DNA of 64,000 nucleotides, taken from NCBI RefSeq assembly GCF_028858725.1, contig NC_084767.1, forward strand, positions 4,949,501-5,013,500. Reading direction: 5' to 3'. This stretch comes from Colius striatus (lineage: Eukaryota; Chordata; Aves; Coliiformes; Coliidae). A model generated the notes under the pieces. It saw only the letters and a list, made by a program, of their open reading frames with translations, was not told where the DNA came from and searched no databases. Made by a program: the position numbers and the translations under genes. Below are positions 1 to 10,524 of this stretch, piece after piece (within the stretch, counting starts at the first letter, position 1; each line of letters opens with the position of its first letter).

Positions 1-654
1 GGAGGATTTATTGCCTGGGAGACAGCAGAGGGGGGTGGGGCAGAGGGATAAGGGACAGGATGGGTCCCAGATGACTTGAATGCGCGTCACCATCAGGAAT
101 ACAGTCCCTGCTCAGTGTTGCTGTGTGTCAGTACCACGTGCCTCGGTTTCCCTCTGCCCCCTCCCCAGGCTCTACTGGAAAGGAGCTTGTGCTTTAAAGG
201 ATCACCATGCTTCTGGTTTTGGGAGGGTCTTCCAGGGGCTTTCAAGGATGAGGCTGGCTCACGTCAGCAGCAGATGTGTCCTCCCCATAGCGAGCTGCCC
301 CGCTCCCTCCACAGCCTCTCCTGCCTTCCTGGCTTTGCCCTGGGAAGCTGAACGGCAGAGCTGGCCCCGGCTGGGGCAGGAGGTCCCACAGCCACTCCTG
401 TGCCCTGCGTGCCTGGAGCCTTGTCCCTCTTGCTGACCCGGTGCCCAGGGATGGGCATACAGGGTGGGCTGGGGCAGGTCCTGGCTTGCAGGTGGAAGTG
501 CCTGCTGATGGATGCTCCCTGTTTCTGGGGGTATCCAGGCCTTCCCGAGCCCGAGGCTCAGCTGGGCTTTGGGGCAGAAGAGCCTGGGTGAGGCTGGGGA
601 GCAGCAGCCCTGGGCAGGCAGGGCCCTGTGACGGCCGAGGCAGGGGCTGCGCAG
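1..654. other. Downstream flank of IL17B, no gene recognised
   Basis: GC-rich sequence downstream of the IL17B poly(A) signal. No exon of a known gene could be read here. A TTTATT at 7-12 is an AATAAA on the - strand and could be the end of another - strand transcript or a chance match. In other vertebrates PCYOX1L lies on this side of IL17B, so the next gene is probably just outside the window; that is inference from synteny. Confidence 0.4.
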
Positions 655-1112
655 ACAGGGGCCAGCGATGCGCTTTATTGAAGGCCTCAGAACTTGCCCA
701 AACCATCCGCTCGCCACATCCCAGGGGGCCTGGCCCAGCACACAGGGATGTGCAGGTAGGCTGGGGGGCACTGGGCACTCCCAGAGGTCCAATGGAGCAA
801 AGGAAGGCAAATGGGGATTTTGGGAGGGAGGATGCCTGATCCTGCCCAGCTGGAGGGACGGGTGGGCACCTGCCCTCCTCTTCCCACTGCCAGGCTGGCC
901 AGACGACTGCGTAGCTGGGGGACTTGCAGGGGCCATCCCCACACTGGGTGTCCCAAAAGTGACTGCTTGGGCTGAGGCTTGTGGGAATTTTAGGGAGCTG
1001 TGAGAGCTCTCCTCACCCTGATGCTCAGCCGGGTCACCTTCTCCCAGAGGGCCGGGCAAGCTCGGGAAGCGAGAGCAAGCTGGTTAGGTGCCCACGGGTT
1101 AGCTTTGCAACG
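655..1112 (-). other. IL17B: IL17B 3'UTR with poly(A) signal
   Basis: The AATAAA hexamer on the - strand (TTTATT at 674-679) lies about 435 bases after the stop codon and is followed by a GT-containing stretch. The transcript probably ends near 650-660. Confidence 0.7.
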
Positions 1113-1368
1113 TCAGAAGATGCAGGTGCAGCCCACAGCGATGGTCTCCATGACCATCTGGTACTTCTTGTGACACTTCTTCCCAGAGGCCTTGTGGCCC
1201 AGCTCTCCTGGCAGCTGGCAGAGCAGGCGGCGGACGGGCAGGCGGCTGTAGATGGGGATGCTGGCCATGGTGCGGTCCTCCTGCAGCGTGAAGGGGTTGA
1301 TGCAGCCGGTGCAGAGGCAGCGAGCCTCGGGGATGTCTGCCGGGATCCGTGTGGCGTCGTGGTTTATG
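1113..1368 (-). CDS. IL17B: IL17B coding exon 3
   Basis: The acceptor is CTCCTCCAG before CATAAACCACGAC. The exon encodes the cystine-knot core: INHD, RIP, EARCLCTGCINPFTLQED, PVRRLLC and VGCTCIF, then TGA at 1115-1113. This is the most strongly conserved part of the protein and the main support for the gene assignment. Confidence 0.95.
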
Positions 1369-2941
1369 CTGGAGGAGAGGGAAAGCAAAGACGAGGCTGG
1401 AGAGATGGTGAGATGGGGGGCAGTGGGTGGCTGGGGACAGGCAGGGCGATTCCTCTGCAGGGTGAGGTGAGGTGGGGTGCTGCCTCATGTCCCAGCTCCC
1501 AGCAGCCTCAGCAGCCACCCAGCATGTCCCTGAGGCCCCTGCCCCATGCTCACCTGTAGGCCCAAGGGGACAGGCTCCTCTGGTTGGACCTCCAGAGCCT
1601 CAAGTTGACCTGGCACTTGGTGTCACCCGGCTCAGAGCTGTTCCTCAGCTGGCGCACCATGTCCTGGATGCTGCGCTCGTAGTCTGCCATGGGGGTATAG
1701 GGGTCGTCTGGGGCCCAGGAGAGGGCAGGAGGGGCTGTGGGGGGCCGTGCCAGGCCCTTTCTCCTGCCCTTCGCTGCCTTGCTTTGGTCCTTCGCTTCAG
1801 GGACCAGGACCATGGCGAAGGTGAAGATGCAGAGGAGAAGCTGAGGAGGAAGGAGGATGGTCTGTGGCTCCCTGTGCTGCAGGACTGGCATAGGAGGGCA
1901 ACTCTCCCTCCTCCCATGGGCCACTGGGTGAGAGTAGGGCCACACTGACTTAGGGGGGGCATGTACAACTCCCCATGGGCAATGCTGGTCCGTGGGTGAG
2001 ACCCATGGAAGCACACGAGGGCAGCTGTCAGGGGTGTCTGGCCCCTAGCCCAAGTTGCAGTTGATTTGTGTGGCTGCAAAACCCCTCATGCTGGTTACGG
2101 CTGGCCCTTTGCCTTGCCCAAAGTGCCCCCTGCCCGTGCTGCCCCACCTGAGCCCGCTGCCTTCCCTGCCCACCCCGAGGCTGCTGCGTGCCGGGAGGGA
2201 TGAGCACACCCTCAGCTGAGGCTGTACCTGGGCAGCCTCTGGTTTAAAAGGAGCTTTAGAGATGAGGCAGTCAAGAATGGGATCTTTATCCAAACCCTCC
2301 TCTCCCTCCCTCTGTGCTCCAAGGACGGTGAGAGAGAAAAGAAAGATGCTTTTTCCTTTCCTTCTCCCTCCGGCCTTGCAGGGCTGAGCTCCCGTGTGCT
2401 GACACCCGGCAGGCTGCCCAGCAGCAAACAAAGTTGCTTTCTGTAGTCCTGCTCCCTGCTATTCGTGTCACTGCAGCCAGCTGCAGGCAGCCCCGCACTC
2501 TGCCCACTGTCCCGCAGCCCTCCCTGCCGTCCCGCGGCTCTGTCTGCCGTCCCGCGGCTCTGTCTGCTGTCCCGCGGCTCTGTCTGCTGTCCCATAGCTC
2601 TGTCTGCTGTCCCGCAGCTCTGTCTGCTGTCCCGCAGCTCTGTCTGCCGTCTCATAGCTCTGTCTGCCGTCCCGCAGCCCTGCCCGCCGTCCCGCAGCCC
2701 TGCCCGGGGCACAGACCCCTGGCCCGGACTGTCGGTTCGGACCGTCGCAGCTCCGCTCTGCTGTTGCATCCTCCCCCTGCCAGGCGATGAGCTCGGCAGG
2801 CCACCCCGTGCATCTCCAAAGCAAACAAGCCGCGGTCGCCAGCCGTAAACGAGCGTGCGAACCATCAGCCTGAAGAAGGGCAGCGAGGCGCAAGCCCCGA
2901 GCCGCCGCGCAGCCACCTACCAGGTTTGGAGCCCGCTCCAT
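1113..2941 (-). CDS. IL17B: Interleukin-17B, three coding exons
   Basis: Secreted homodimeric cytokine of the IL-17 family, known to signal through IL17RB. The model joins exon 1 (2941-2921, seven codons reading MERAPNL), exon 2 (1876-1554) and exon 3 (1368-1113, stop TGA). It gives about 199 residues, or 194 if the alternative acceptor at 1861 is used; human IL17B is 180. A hydrophobic signal segment (ILLPPQLLLCIFTFAMVLV) opens exon 2. It is followed by a basic stretch (AAKGRRKG), then YERSIQDMVRQLRNSSE with an N-glycosylation sequon, the family core CQVNLRLW, RSLSPWAY, INHD, RIP, EARCLCTGCINPF and the C-terminal METIAVGCTCIF. The cysteines form the IL-17 cystine-knot pattern. The exon 2/3 junction splits the Ser codon AG|C between GT and AG sites. 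The loop between RRLLC and METIAV is basic (KASGKKCHKKYQ) and longer than I recall for the mammalian protein. The assignment to IL17B rather than IL17A/C/D/F rests on the exon 3 core and on synteny. Confidence 0.93.
1554..1876 (-). CDS. IL17B: IL17B coding exon 2
   Basis: This exon encodes most of the signal peptide, the basic N-terminal region and the first conserved Cys of the knot (TKCQVNLRLW). The donor after TAC AG is GTGAGC. Two acceptors keep phase 0: after CCTGCAG (exon from 1876, adds HREPQ) and after GCCACAG (exon from 1861, starts TILLPP). The first has the better pyrimidine tract; the second aligns more closely with the human junction. Confidence 0.85.
1877..2920 (-). other. IL17B: IL17B intron 1
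   Basis: About 1.05 kb between the seven-codon exon and exon 2. It contains a 20-bp minisatellite at 2505-2705 and nothing else I can recognise. Confidence 0.7.
2505..2705. repeat. 20-bp minisatellite, about 10 copies
   Basis: Tandem units of the form TGTCTGCTGTCCCGCAGCTC with C/T and A/G variants (CCGCGG or CCATAG in the middle). It lies inside IL17B intron 1. Open frames reading QSCGTADRA-type repeats on the - strand come from this array and are not a gene. Confidence 0.95.
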
Positions 2942-3650
2942 CCCGGCGGAGCGGCTGCCGGCCGCCGTTCCTGCAGCCTGGCCGCCACCGGCGAGCTGGC
3001 GAGCTAAAAAGGGAAAGCCCCAGCTCCGCTCCGCCGGAGGTGTGTCCGGGCCCCGAGGTGCCAGGGAGCCCGGCGTGGCAGGGCCGGGGGCCAGCGTGGG
3101 CTGGGACTCGGCCACCCGCCGCCTCCCCGGGCGCCGGCTCCAGCCGCGGCTGTGGCCGTGGCCGGCGGCGGGTTCCCGCTGCACCGGGCGGCCCCGAGGG
3201 GCTCGCTGGGCAAGAACCTGGGGTACAGGGCTGCCGAGCTGGGGGAGCGCGGGTCCTGCTGTCCTGCTGCACCTCCGGGCACGGCTGAGGCCTCACCGGC
3301 ACCCGTGTGCCACCTCCAGCCCTGCTGTCCCGGCAGCCACGCGGCGGCACCCGTCACTGCCCGCAGCCCCGGACTGCCCGTCCCCAAGCCCTTCCTCTCA
3401 GAGCCGGCCCCGGGCCCTGCCAGCGCGGACCCGCTGGCTCTGCTCACGGGCGGCCGTGGGGCTGGCCCCAGAGCCGCCGGGGCCGGCGGCGAGGGGGATG
3501 TGCTGGGCTGCTCTGGCTCCCAGCGCCCGAGCGCTGCGATGCAGGGTGCTGCGGGGAGGGGAAACTGAGGCACGGGAGCTTCTCTCGGGAGGGGGCTGGC
3601 CCTGGGCGCGGGCCGGGGGCTGCAGCAGCCCGGCGTCGCAGCTCCCCTGC
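2880..3650. promoter_or_regulatory. CpG-rich island at the IL17B 5' end
   Basis: Dense CG dinucleotides and very high GC surround and precede IL17B exon 1. This is the likely promoter region for the - strand gene. I see no clear TATA box on the - strand. Confidence 0.6.
2921..2941 (-). CDS. IL17B: IL17B coding exon 1 (seven codons)
   Basis: The start codon is at 2941-2939 and the exon ends in CTG followed by the donor GTAGGTGG. The phase is 0. Seven codons in the first coding exon, ending Asn-Leu, parallels the human gene (MDWPHNL), which is why I chose this start over in-frame ATGs in exon 2 or the intron. The 5'UTR lies upstream in the CpG-rich block near 2950-3100; its exact start is not visible. 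Confidence 0.75.
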
Positions 3651-3743
3651 CCTGGGCTGTCCCTGTCCCTGCGGCTGTGCCACACGATGGTGCTGTCGGC
3701 CACCCGACCGCACCGCCGGCCCGCCCGCCCTCCAGCCCTCCGC

Positions 3744-3935
3744 TGCATCCAGCCCCCCCTGCGTCCCTCCTCCCCTGCATCCCTCCTCCCCTGCATCCCT
3801 CCGCTGCGTCCCTCCTCCCCTGCATCCCTCCGCTGCGTCCCTCCTCCGTGACATCCCTCCTCTCCAACCCCCCCCTCCCCCTTTCTTTCCCTCCATCCCA
3901 CCCCTTCTCCCCGCCATCCCTCCCTGTTTCCCTCC
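3744..3935. repeat. Irregular pyrimidine-rich tandem repeat
   Basis: Variants of CCCTCCTCCCCTGCAT and CCCTCCGCTGCGT alternate to about 3865, followed by a nearly pure pyrimidine stretch to about 3935. One strand is almost all C/T, so it could adopt triplex-type structure. No gene. Confidence 0.85.
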
Positions 3936-4900
3936 CCACGCTCCCGGACAGCGGGGGCTGCCCTGCTCTTTTCCATCCATTGGGCTGCCGCTCCGAGGGC
4001 AGCGTCGGGAGGCTGCTCCACCCCTCTGATATCTTTTGCTTCCTCTTTCCCCTGCTCCACTCCCTCCCCAGCACCGCCAGCTTTTGTGGCAGCATTAGGT
4101 GTCAAGTTCCCCTCAGCCTCCCGGCTCACTGTACATCCCCAGGGCTTTGAGTTTCCTTGTGCTTTGTGGGGCCATGGGAACTTGCCACTTTCATCTCCCA
4201 GCCCGTGAACTGGGTCTCTAGAAAAACACCACAAATAGGGTCAGATTGCACTGACAGCTCGTGCTGCCCCTCTCCTCCAGCCAGCCCTGCCATCTCTGGG
4301 ATGCAGCCCCCCTTAACATCCCCAAGGACAGCCCAGCACAGCATCCTGGGGTCTTCAGGTGAGGTCTGATGCTGTGTACTGAGCTCAGCATATCCCTTTT
4401 GTCACCTGGCAGAGGGGACCCGGCTGTGGTGCTGCAGCCTCCTGCTTTGGCTGCATCAGGCAATCCCTCTGCCACCAGCCTTTCCTGGGGTGCTGAGCCA
4501 GCCCCTGCCTGCACCTCATCAGTGTCATCTTTATTCCCTGGTGCCCTGAGCCGGGCAGGGAAAGGCCCTGTGCCCGAGGTGCCCGGATGGTGCCCCTGGC
4601 TGCATGTGCCGCGGCCGCCTGTGTTGTGTCAGCGCTCGGCAATGCTGTTTACACATGAGGGAGGCTCAGAGGCATCTGCACTGCCAGACACTCACCCAGT
4701 TTTGATCTTTTTTGGTGAAAAGGAAACCAGGCCTTTTCAGACATGGCCAAATTTGATAAGCTGGGAGAGGCAGGGGCGGGAAAGGAGGCTGTTCCCCACC
4801 GGCTGGAAGGAGGGAAGGGGCTGGGGCATGGCCAGCCCCTGCTTCCAACTGGGATGGGATGGCCAGTGGGCTCCATGTGCCCATGCCAACTGCAGTGCCA
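3936..4900. other. Intergenic, nothing recognised
   Basis: Mixed GC-rich sequence between two tandem arrays. No exon, RNA gene or mobile element could be supported. Confidence 0.5.
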
Positions 4901-5274
4901 CCCCTGCAGCAGTGAGGTCTGTTTGGCTCAGCCCTGCAGCAGTGAGGTGTGTTTGGCTCAGCCCTGTAGCAGTGAGAAGTGCTGGGCTCAGCCCTGCAGC
5001 AATGAGGCATGTTGGGCTCAGCCCTGCAGCAGTGAGAGGTGCTGGGCTCAGCCCTGCAGCAATGAGGCATGTTGGGCTCAGCCCTGCAGCAGTGAGAGGT
5101 GCTGGGCTCAGCCCTGCAGCAATGAGGCATGTTGGGCTCAGCCCTGCAGCAGTGAGAGGTGCTGGGCTCAGCCCTGCAGCAATGAGGCATGTTGGGCTCA
5201 GCCCTGCAGCAGTGAGAGGTGCTGGGCTCAGCCCTGCAGCAATGAGGCATGTTGGGCTCAGCCCTGCAGCAGGT
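4901..5274. repeat. 30-bp minisatellite with 60-bp higher-order unit
   Basis: About 12 units of roughly AGCCCTGCAGCAGTGAGAGG plus TGCTGGGCTC. From about 4990 two unit types alternate strictly (CAGTGAGAGGTGCTG and CAATGAGGCATGTTG), giving five near-identical 60-bp dimers. The first units are more diverged. The period is a multiple of three, so open frames on both strands (CSSERCWAQP, CCRAEPSTSH) are an artefact. Confidence 0.97.
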
Positions 5275-7975
5275 GGCTAGGAAAGTCTGGAACCTCCCCA
5301 CACAGCTCCCCTGGGAGAGGAGAAGGGCTGTGCCTTTGGGTTTTGTTGTAGGTGCTCATCTCTGCTACCTGCCCACCACCTTGGCCCACTGCCACAGAAT
5401 GTTTGGGTGAAAACAGAATCAGGCCCCCAAACAGGGCAGGAGGGGCAGTGAAGTTAGGCTTTACCTGCCCAGAGTAAACCCAGGTGCATATTTCCCAGGG
5501 TAACCATTCCAGAGCCTCCTGCTGTGCCCCTAGCTGAGCCCATGCTGCTTGGGTAGTGGTACAGGGCTGTGCCATTCCATGCTCAGCAGGAGGAATGTGC
5601 TGGCCAGGAAGCATCCCTGGGAAGGAGCAATGTAGGTTGCAGGTAAGGGGATGGGAGGAATCAGACCACAGTTCCCACACTGACAGAAAACAGCTTTTTT
5701 GCCTATTTTCAGAAGCAGGAATGTTCCTGCAGGGCCCTCCAGTGGGTGGCATCACTGCTGGTGCCATTATACAAGGCATGGCCACATCTCCAGGCACCAG
5801 GCTGCTCCTGAGCACAGACCCTCCACCGGGTTTGTGAAGCACACCTGAGTGCACACCCACTCACCCAGCCACCCATGGGCCATGCAGCTGGGGCTGAGGG
5901 AGGCTCCCAGGCACCTCCCACCTCTGCATGAGCAACATTTTCCACTCCTTGAGCACAAGAGAGCTCAGCAGAGCCAGCCTGAGGAGGGCTGGGCCAGGGC
6001 ATCCCCCCGTGCCCCCCCGGCAGGTAGTGCCTCACATCCATATTTGCACAACAGCCGCTCAGCCCCTGCGTGGCTCCAGCGACGCCGGGGCCAGAAAAAC
6101 TGCTTTGAAACTTGCTGGGAAAAAAGAACATTGTTTGGTGGGAATTAAAACTCCCCGTTCCCAACAAAGGGAAAACCCAAAAGTGCTTCATTCCGCTGAC
6201 TCCTGCACACGGAGCCACGGCCCAGGTCTGCTGCTGGCGGCGAGCAGGGGGGTGGGTGCCCTGCCCTGGGCAGCTCCTTTGGGACACACACAAGGAGCCG
6301 TTTCCCCTCCCCAGAGTCCCTGTCCAGCTGGGCCATGCCTGGGGCAGCCCTTGGGCAGGCAGCTGGGCCATGCCTGGGGCAGCCCGTACATCACGCACTA
6401 GGGAGCAGGGGCATGGGAGCACAGCCAGGCTGTGGCGTTGGGAAGCCTCTGGGCCAGGGGCCTTTGGGAGCAGGAGGCTGCCGGCAGCTCAGGGGCCTGG
6501 GAGAGCGGCCCCCGGCAGCGCCGGGACGGCGGGAGGCAGGGAGGGAGCGTGTCCGGTACATCCTGCCGCGGCACATCCATCAGCCGCCCAGCGTTTACAG
6601 CACGTCGCTGGTTACATGATCCAGACACACAGGTTCCTCCTGTCCCGCTTCTCTCCTGCTTTTTGTTTTCTTTTGCTTTCTGCTCCTGGAGACAGAGCAC
6701 CTGATGGAAAAAGCCTGCTCTGCCGCTCCCGGTGCTGGAAACACCCGCTTCCTTCCGCCCCTGCCCGGCACGGCGCCCGCCGGGCCGCTGCCCCAGCAGC
6801 TCCCTGCTCCTGCTGCCCCACACCTGGCTGCTGTGGGAGAGACGTGAGGGAATGGGGTGAGGGCATGGGCAGTGCCCTGCTGCCCGCTGGTGCAGAGCAC
6901 GGGCAGCCAATGTTGAGTTTCCAAATGATTTGGTTTTGCTTCCTCCTCACAGCCCAAGGCAGAGAACGTGGTGGTCAGACACCAACCCCTGGGCACCTGG
7001 GACGAGTGGCTGGATTTTATTGTGGATTGCAAAAGGGATCCCTTCCGCCTCCCTTCTCCTGGCCACGGGATGCAGTAGTAGTCTGGAGCCATCCCTGCTG
7101 CCCTCCCTGCAAGGCCACAGGGCTGGAGGGAGCTCCCAGGGCCATGCTTCCAGGGCAGCGATGCCCTCCAGGCTGCAAGGAGAAAGCCTCTTGTTTGTAG
7201 GGCTTTGGTGGCTCTTGCTTGTGGGCAAACATCCAAGTTCCCAGTTTCTCAGGGCAAGGTGGAAGGCAGAGGGAAAGCTCCGTGGTGGCAAAAACGTCTG
7301 CCCTGGCAGGTCACGCTCAAGTCAAAGCTCTTCTCACCACAGCACAGGGCAACTGCAGCGTCTGTGAGGGATCCCCGAGCTCCTGGGGAACCATCACCAG
7401 TGGAGAACTGGTGAAATCAGGGCACAAAGTCTCCTGCTCTGATCCCAGTGCCCTGCATTCCACATGCTGCTGTTTTAGCAGTCCATGGAGCAAAGGGATT
7501 TACAAAGCAGTACAGAGCAGTCCTAAAGGTCACCTTCAGAGCTGCTCCAGCCCAGCTCACCCATTAATCACACTGTCCTGCCTCTGTGACTGGGACAGCA
7601 CATGCACAGGGACTCGGGAGGCAGGGCAGTGTCTGCTTCCAGCTGTACCTGCCCCCAGCAGCCCCCTCTGATGGCAGGCAGCAGAGAAAAAGGCTGTAAA
7701 TTCGATGTGTTTGGATGTTAGTGAGGCTCGTGGCTGAGGAGTTTCTCTCATTGCTCCTGGGAAGCTGGGAGCAGCCTGAGGAGCCTGCCCAGGGGCTCCT
7801 TCTCCTCTGCTGCCCCAGGGTGAGGTCCTGCCCGGGATGGGAGCGGGGCTGTCCTGACCTCCCTGACCACTCGGGCCCTCACACCCAGCTGAAGGGCCAC
7901 AGGTCAGCAGAGGGTGGGAAAAAAAGCCTCGACTTTTGTGGAGATACTGAAACTGAATGTGTCGCCAGGAGGGAT
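5275..7975. other. Intergenic, nothing recognised apart from an AT-rich patch
   Basis: GC-rich intergenic sequence. The only contrast is 6090-6185, which is AT-richer and holds AACATTGTTT (an SOX-type core) and GGGAATTAAAACTCCCC. No coding exon found. Confidence 0.45.
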
Positions 7976-7979
7976 TGCT

Positions 7980-8275
7980 GGGCAGCATCTTAGTGAGGAA
8001 GGAACAAAAACAAACCCGCGCCAAGGAATCCTGCTTTGCCCCAAATGTTTTTCTTATAGAGTTGTAATAAGACAAGAGTTGTAAAGATAGTAACCTCCTA
8101 AACATTACCTTATTAAGGCTTCTCAGAAACCACAGGGCACGACCCCTCTGGGTCATGGAACAAGAGAGCAGCATCCAGCGAACAAACAGAGGCTAACGTT
8201 ACATTTTTCACTTCATTTAGGAAACCTGGCTTCTAATTATAGGGTTTGTTTAATGGCAGCAGTTAGTTGTGCTTC
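7980..8275. promoter_or_regulatory. AT-rich island, candidate noncoding element
   Basis: About 300 bases distinctly AT-richer than both flanks, with low CpG and no repeats. It includes CCTTATTAAGG, GTTGTAATAAGACAAGAG and TTCTAATTATAGGG (homeodomain-type TAATTA). The composition break suggests a retained regulatory element rather than drifted sequence, but conservation cannot be tested here. Confidence 0.35.
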
Positions 8276-10080
8276 AACTCAAAGCCAGCCCACCAAGAAC
8301 AGGGGCCGGGAGAGGCTCCTGGGGAGGCTGCTGGGCTGCCGGGGCACGGGGTGAGGGTGAGGAGTGGGCATGAGGGGGTTGGGATGAGCTGGGTACCCCC
8401 GGCCCCAGGGAAGTCCTCTGTGTTGCTGGGCAGGTACCTCGGTAGCGGCTTCAGCTCCAGCTGCCTGTCTGCCCGTGTTTGGCCAGGCTGCCCGTGGGTT
8501 CAGGCACTGTCCCTCCAGTCCCTGTGCTCCTGGCAGATGCTGAGCACCCCAGGGCTGTGCCGGTAGCTGCTAACCCACGTCTTGCCCTCCCCACTGCCAG
8601 CCCTGCAGCTTCCATGGCAGAGCCTGAGCACCCATCTCCCTGCCAGCTGCAGGCACTAGGCTTTGCTGCCTGCCCCAACACTCTGGAGATGCTTGCAGTC
8701 ATCCAGAGCTGTGCCAGGCTGGTGGCCACCTGGTTTGAATAGGGCTAGTGGGGAAAGAGTGCTGGTGGCCAGCCATGACCTCAGCACGGGAGGGATGTCC
8801 CGGGGGGAACACAGAGGGTGCTTGGCTTCTGCCTTTAGTGTGTAGGTCTGGAGGGAGCAGGAAGGATGCCAAGCACTCCACACTGTCTCTGTTAAAGCCT
8901 AGCAGGGCAGAGGGGCCCTGGTCCTGTCTTTGGGGCTGTCCCCAGCTCCCAGTCTTGGGGATCTGGCAGTGGTAGGACCATCCTTTCCCCACTCCCACCC
9001 CTCTGGCATGTGTTGCTGGTGGAAATCCTACCGTGTCAGTCTCTCACTCCATGTTTGCCCCCATAGAGGCTGGAGCAGCCCATGCATGTCTCCAAGCGTG
9101 CTTAGCAGCCACTGTGCCCACGCGTGGCTTAGGATCAAGCTCCTTCCCACGGCCCAGGGGACCTCTCGGGGCATGAGACCCCAGTGAGCAGCCATTTGCT
9201 TCCTCCAGGGAGTGGCATCACCTTGGGAAACCCAGAGGAGAAGCTGTTGATGCCTCCTCCTTTCTGCCTGGCCCTGCCTTAGTTCTCGCCTGTTGCCGAG
9301 GGTCCTGCAGAGGCTGCTCTCTCCTCCTCCAGAGCCACTGCCCTCGCTGCCTGCGGGAACCCAGCACCGCCGAGGCTCCAGAGTAGGGTCCTGCTGTCGG
9401 CAGCACAGCCACCCACCTCCTTCCCATGCTAGGGGGCTGATGGCTGCTGCTTGGGGCACTTGGAAGGCACTTTGGGGTGGGGGGTTTCCCTCCTGAGCTG
9501 CCAACTAGTTGCTCATTAGCGGGGCCCTGGTGCCAGCTGGAGTGGTGTTGCAGCTCCCCATGCTGCTAGAACCTGGGGCAAGGTGCCATGGGCAGGCAGC
9601 CCTCCCGCCACTGCCCCAGTGGGGTCGCAGCCCCTCGGGGATCTCACCCTGCACACACAGGAGGCCCCATGGCTGCCAAAACGCCTTTTTTTTTTCCCCT
9701 TCATCTTTTTTTTTTCCCAGGCCAGATGGAGCTTTTCAAAGTAATGGGAACCATGAGCCGCCTCCAGCCGGGCCAGGGAGCATCTCCACTTCCTTCCCGC
9801 GGCCGGCGGGACGGCCGCCAGCACCCCCGGCCCCGCGGGCAGCGGGTCGCCCAGACCCCCACCCCCAGGACGTGTGTTCCCCCCCTGCTCCCCATGCAGG
9901 GGCCTGGGGCTGGGAGGAAGTCAGCTCTTGCAAACAACTTTCTCCGGGCGGGATGGCCTGGGTTCCAGTTCCCAGGCAGCGTCGCTGGCAGCCGGCAGAG
10001 CCCTGGCCGCTCTCCTCCCCACCCCCCCTTTGCCTCTCCTCCCCGCTCCCCCCAGCCCTCCTTCCCTCGCTCCCCCTCTC
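8276..10080. other. Intergenic, nothing recognised
   Basis: GC-rich sequence with CpG-rich stretches near 9790-9870 and short T and C runs near 9690-9715. No gene supported. Confidence 0.45.
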
Positions 10081-10119
10081 AGGCTTAATGACTTCCACAT
10101 GGGCCTCTGGCATCCCGAG

Positions 10120-10360
10120 CCAAGCCTCCCAGCATTGTCTGAAATCTCCAAATTTAGAAGAAATATGAAAATTGTCAAGCAGCCCTTCCTTAGGGGGTAA
10201 AAGCAACACTCGGCTGCGCGCGGCGGGTCGCGGCGGTGGGCCCACGTGACGGCCCCCCAGCCAATGGATCCCCGAGGCGCCCCTGACAGCAGTGCCATCG
10301 GTGGCCTGGCCTCCTCCTGCAGCTCATATAAGGTAAAAAGAAAAAGGTTTTCCAGCTTCT
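10120..10360 (+). promoter_or_regulatory. Candidate promoter of the miR-143/145 host transcript
   Basis: An AT-rich block (10141-10175, including the CArG-like CCAAATTTAG) is followed by a CpG-rich core. The core has an E-box CACGTG at 10243-10248, a CCAAT box at 10261-10265 and CATATAAGG at 10325-10333. The last reads as a TATA-type box and also as a CArG box with one mismatch (TCATATAAGG). The CCAAT-to-TATA spacing of about 60 bases is typical of a real promoter. Transcription would start near 10355 on the + strand. A strong donor (CAG|GTAGGT) follows at 10524/10525, allowing a first exon of about 170 bases. Assignment to the host gene is inferred from strand and position, about 8.8 kb before miR-143. 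Confidence 0.5.
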
Positions 10361-10524
10361 GAGCAGCCTGGAAGGAGTTTTTCGCCGAGGGCTCCCGTGC
10401 CAGATGCTTAAAGCACGCCGTCCGGCAGCTCCAGGGTGCCAGTGGCAGGTTATAGGGTGCTGGGAGGAGGTGGCTGGCGTGTGCCCGCAGCTCCACGGTG
10501 CCCGCTACAGGTGTGGGGCGGCAG

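Noticed and set aside
7-12. AATAAA on the - strand at the left edge as the end of another gene
   Set aside because: Single hexamer with no exon visible. It cannot be told from chance.
3004-4095. A 363-codon - strand frame upstream of IL17B
   Set aside because: GC-rich low-complexity Gly/Arg/Pro/Ala sequence plus pyrimidine repeats. No conserved motif and overlapping frames are equally open.
4666-5301. Repetitive CCRAEPSTSH/CSSERCWAQP peptides on both strands
   Set aside because: A period of 30 bp keeps all frames open. Minisatellite artefact.
8108-8118. CCTTATTAAGG as a CArG box
   Set aside because: Seven A/T bases between CC and GG instead of six, so not an SRF consensus.
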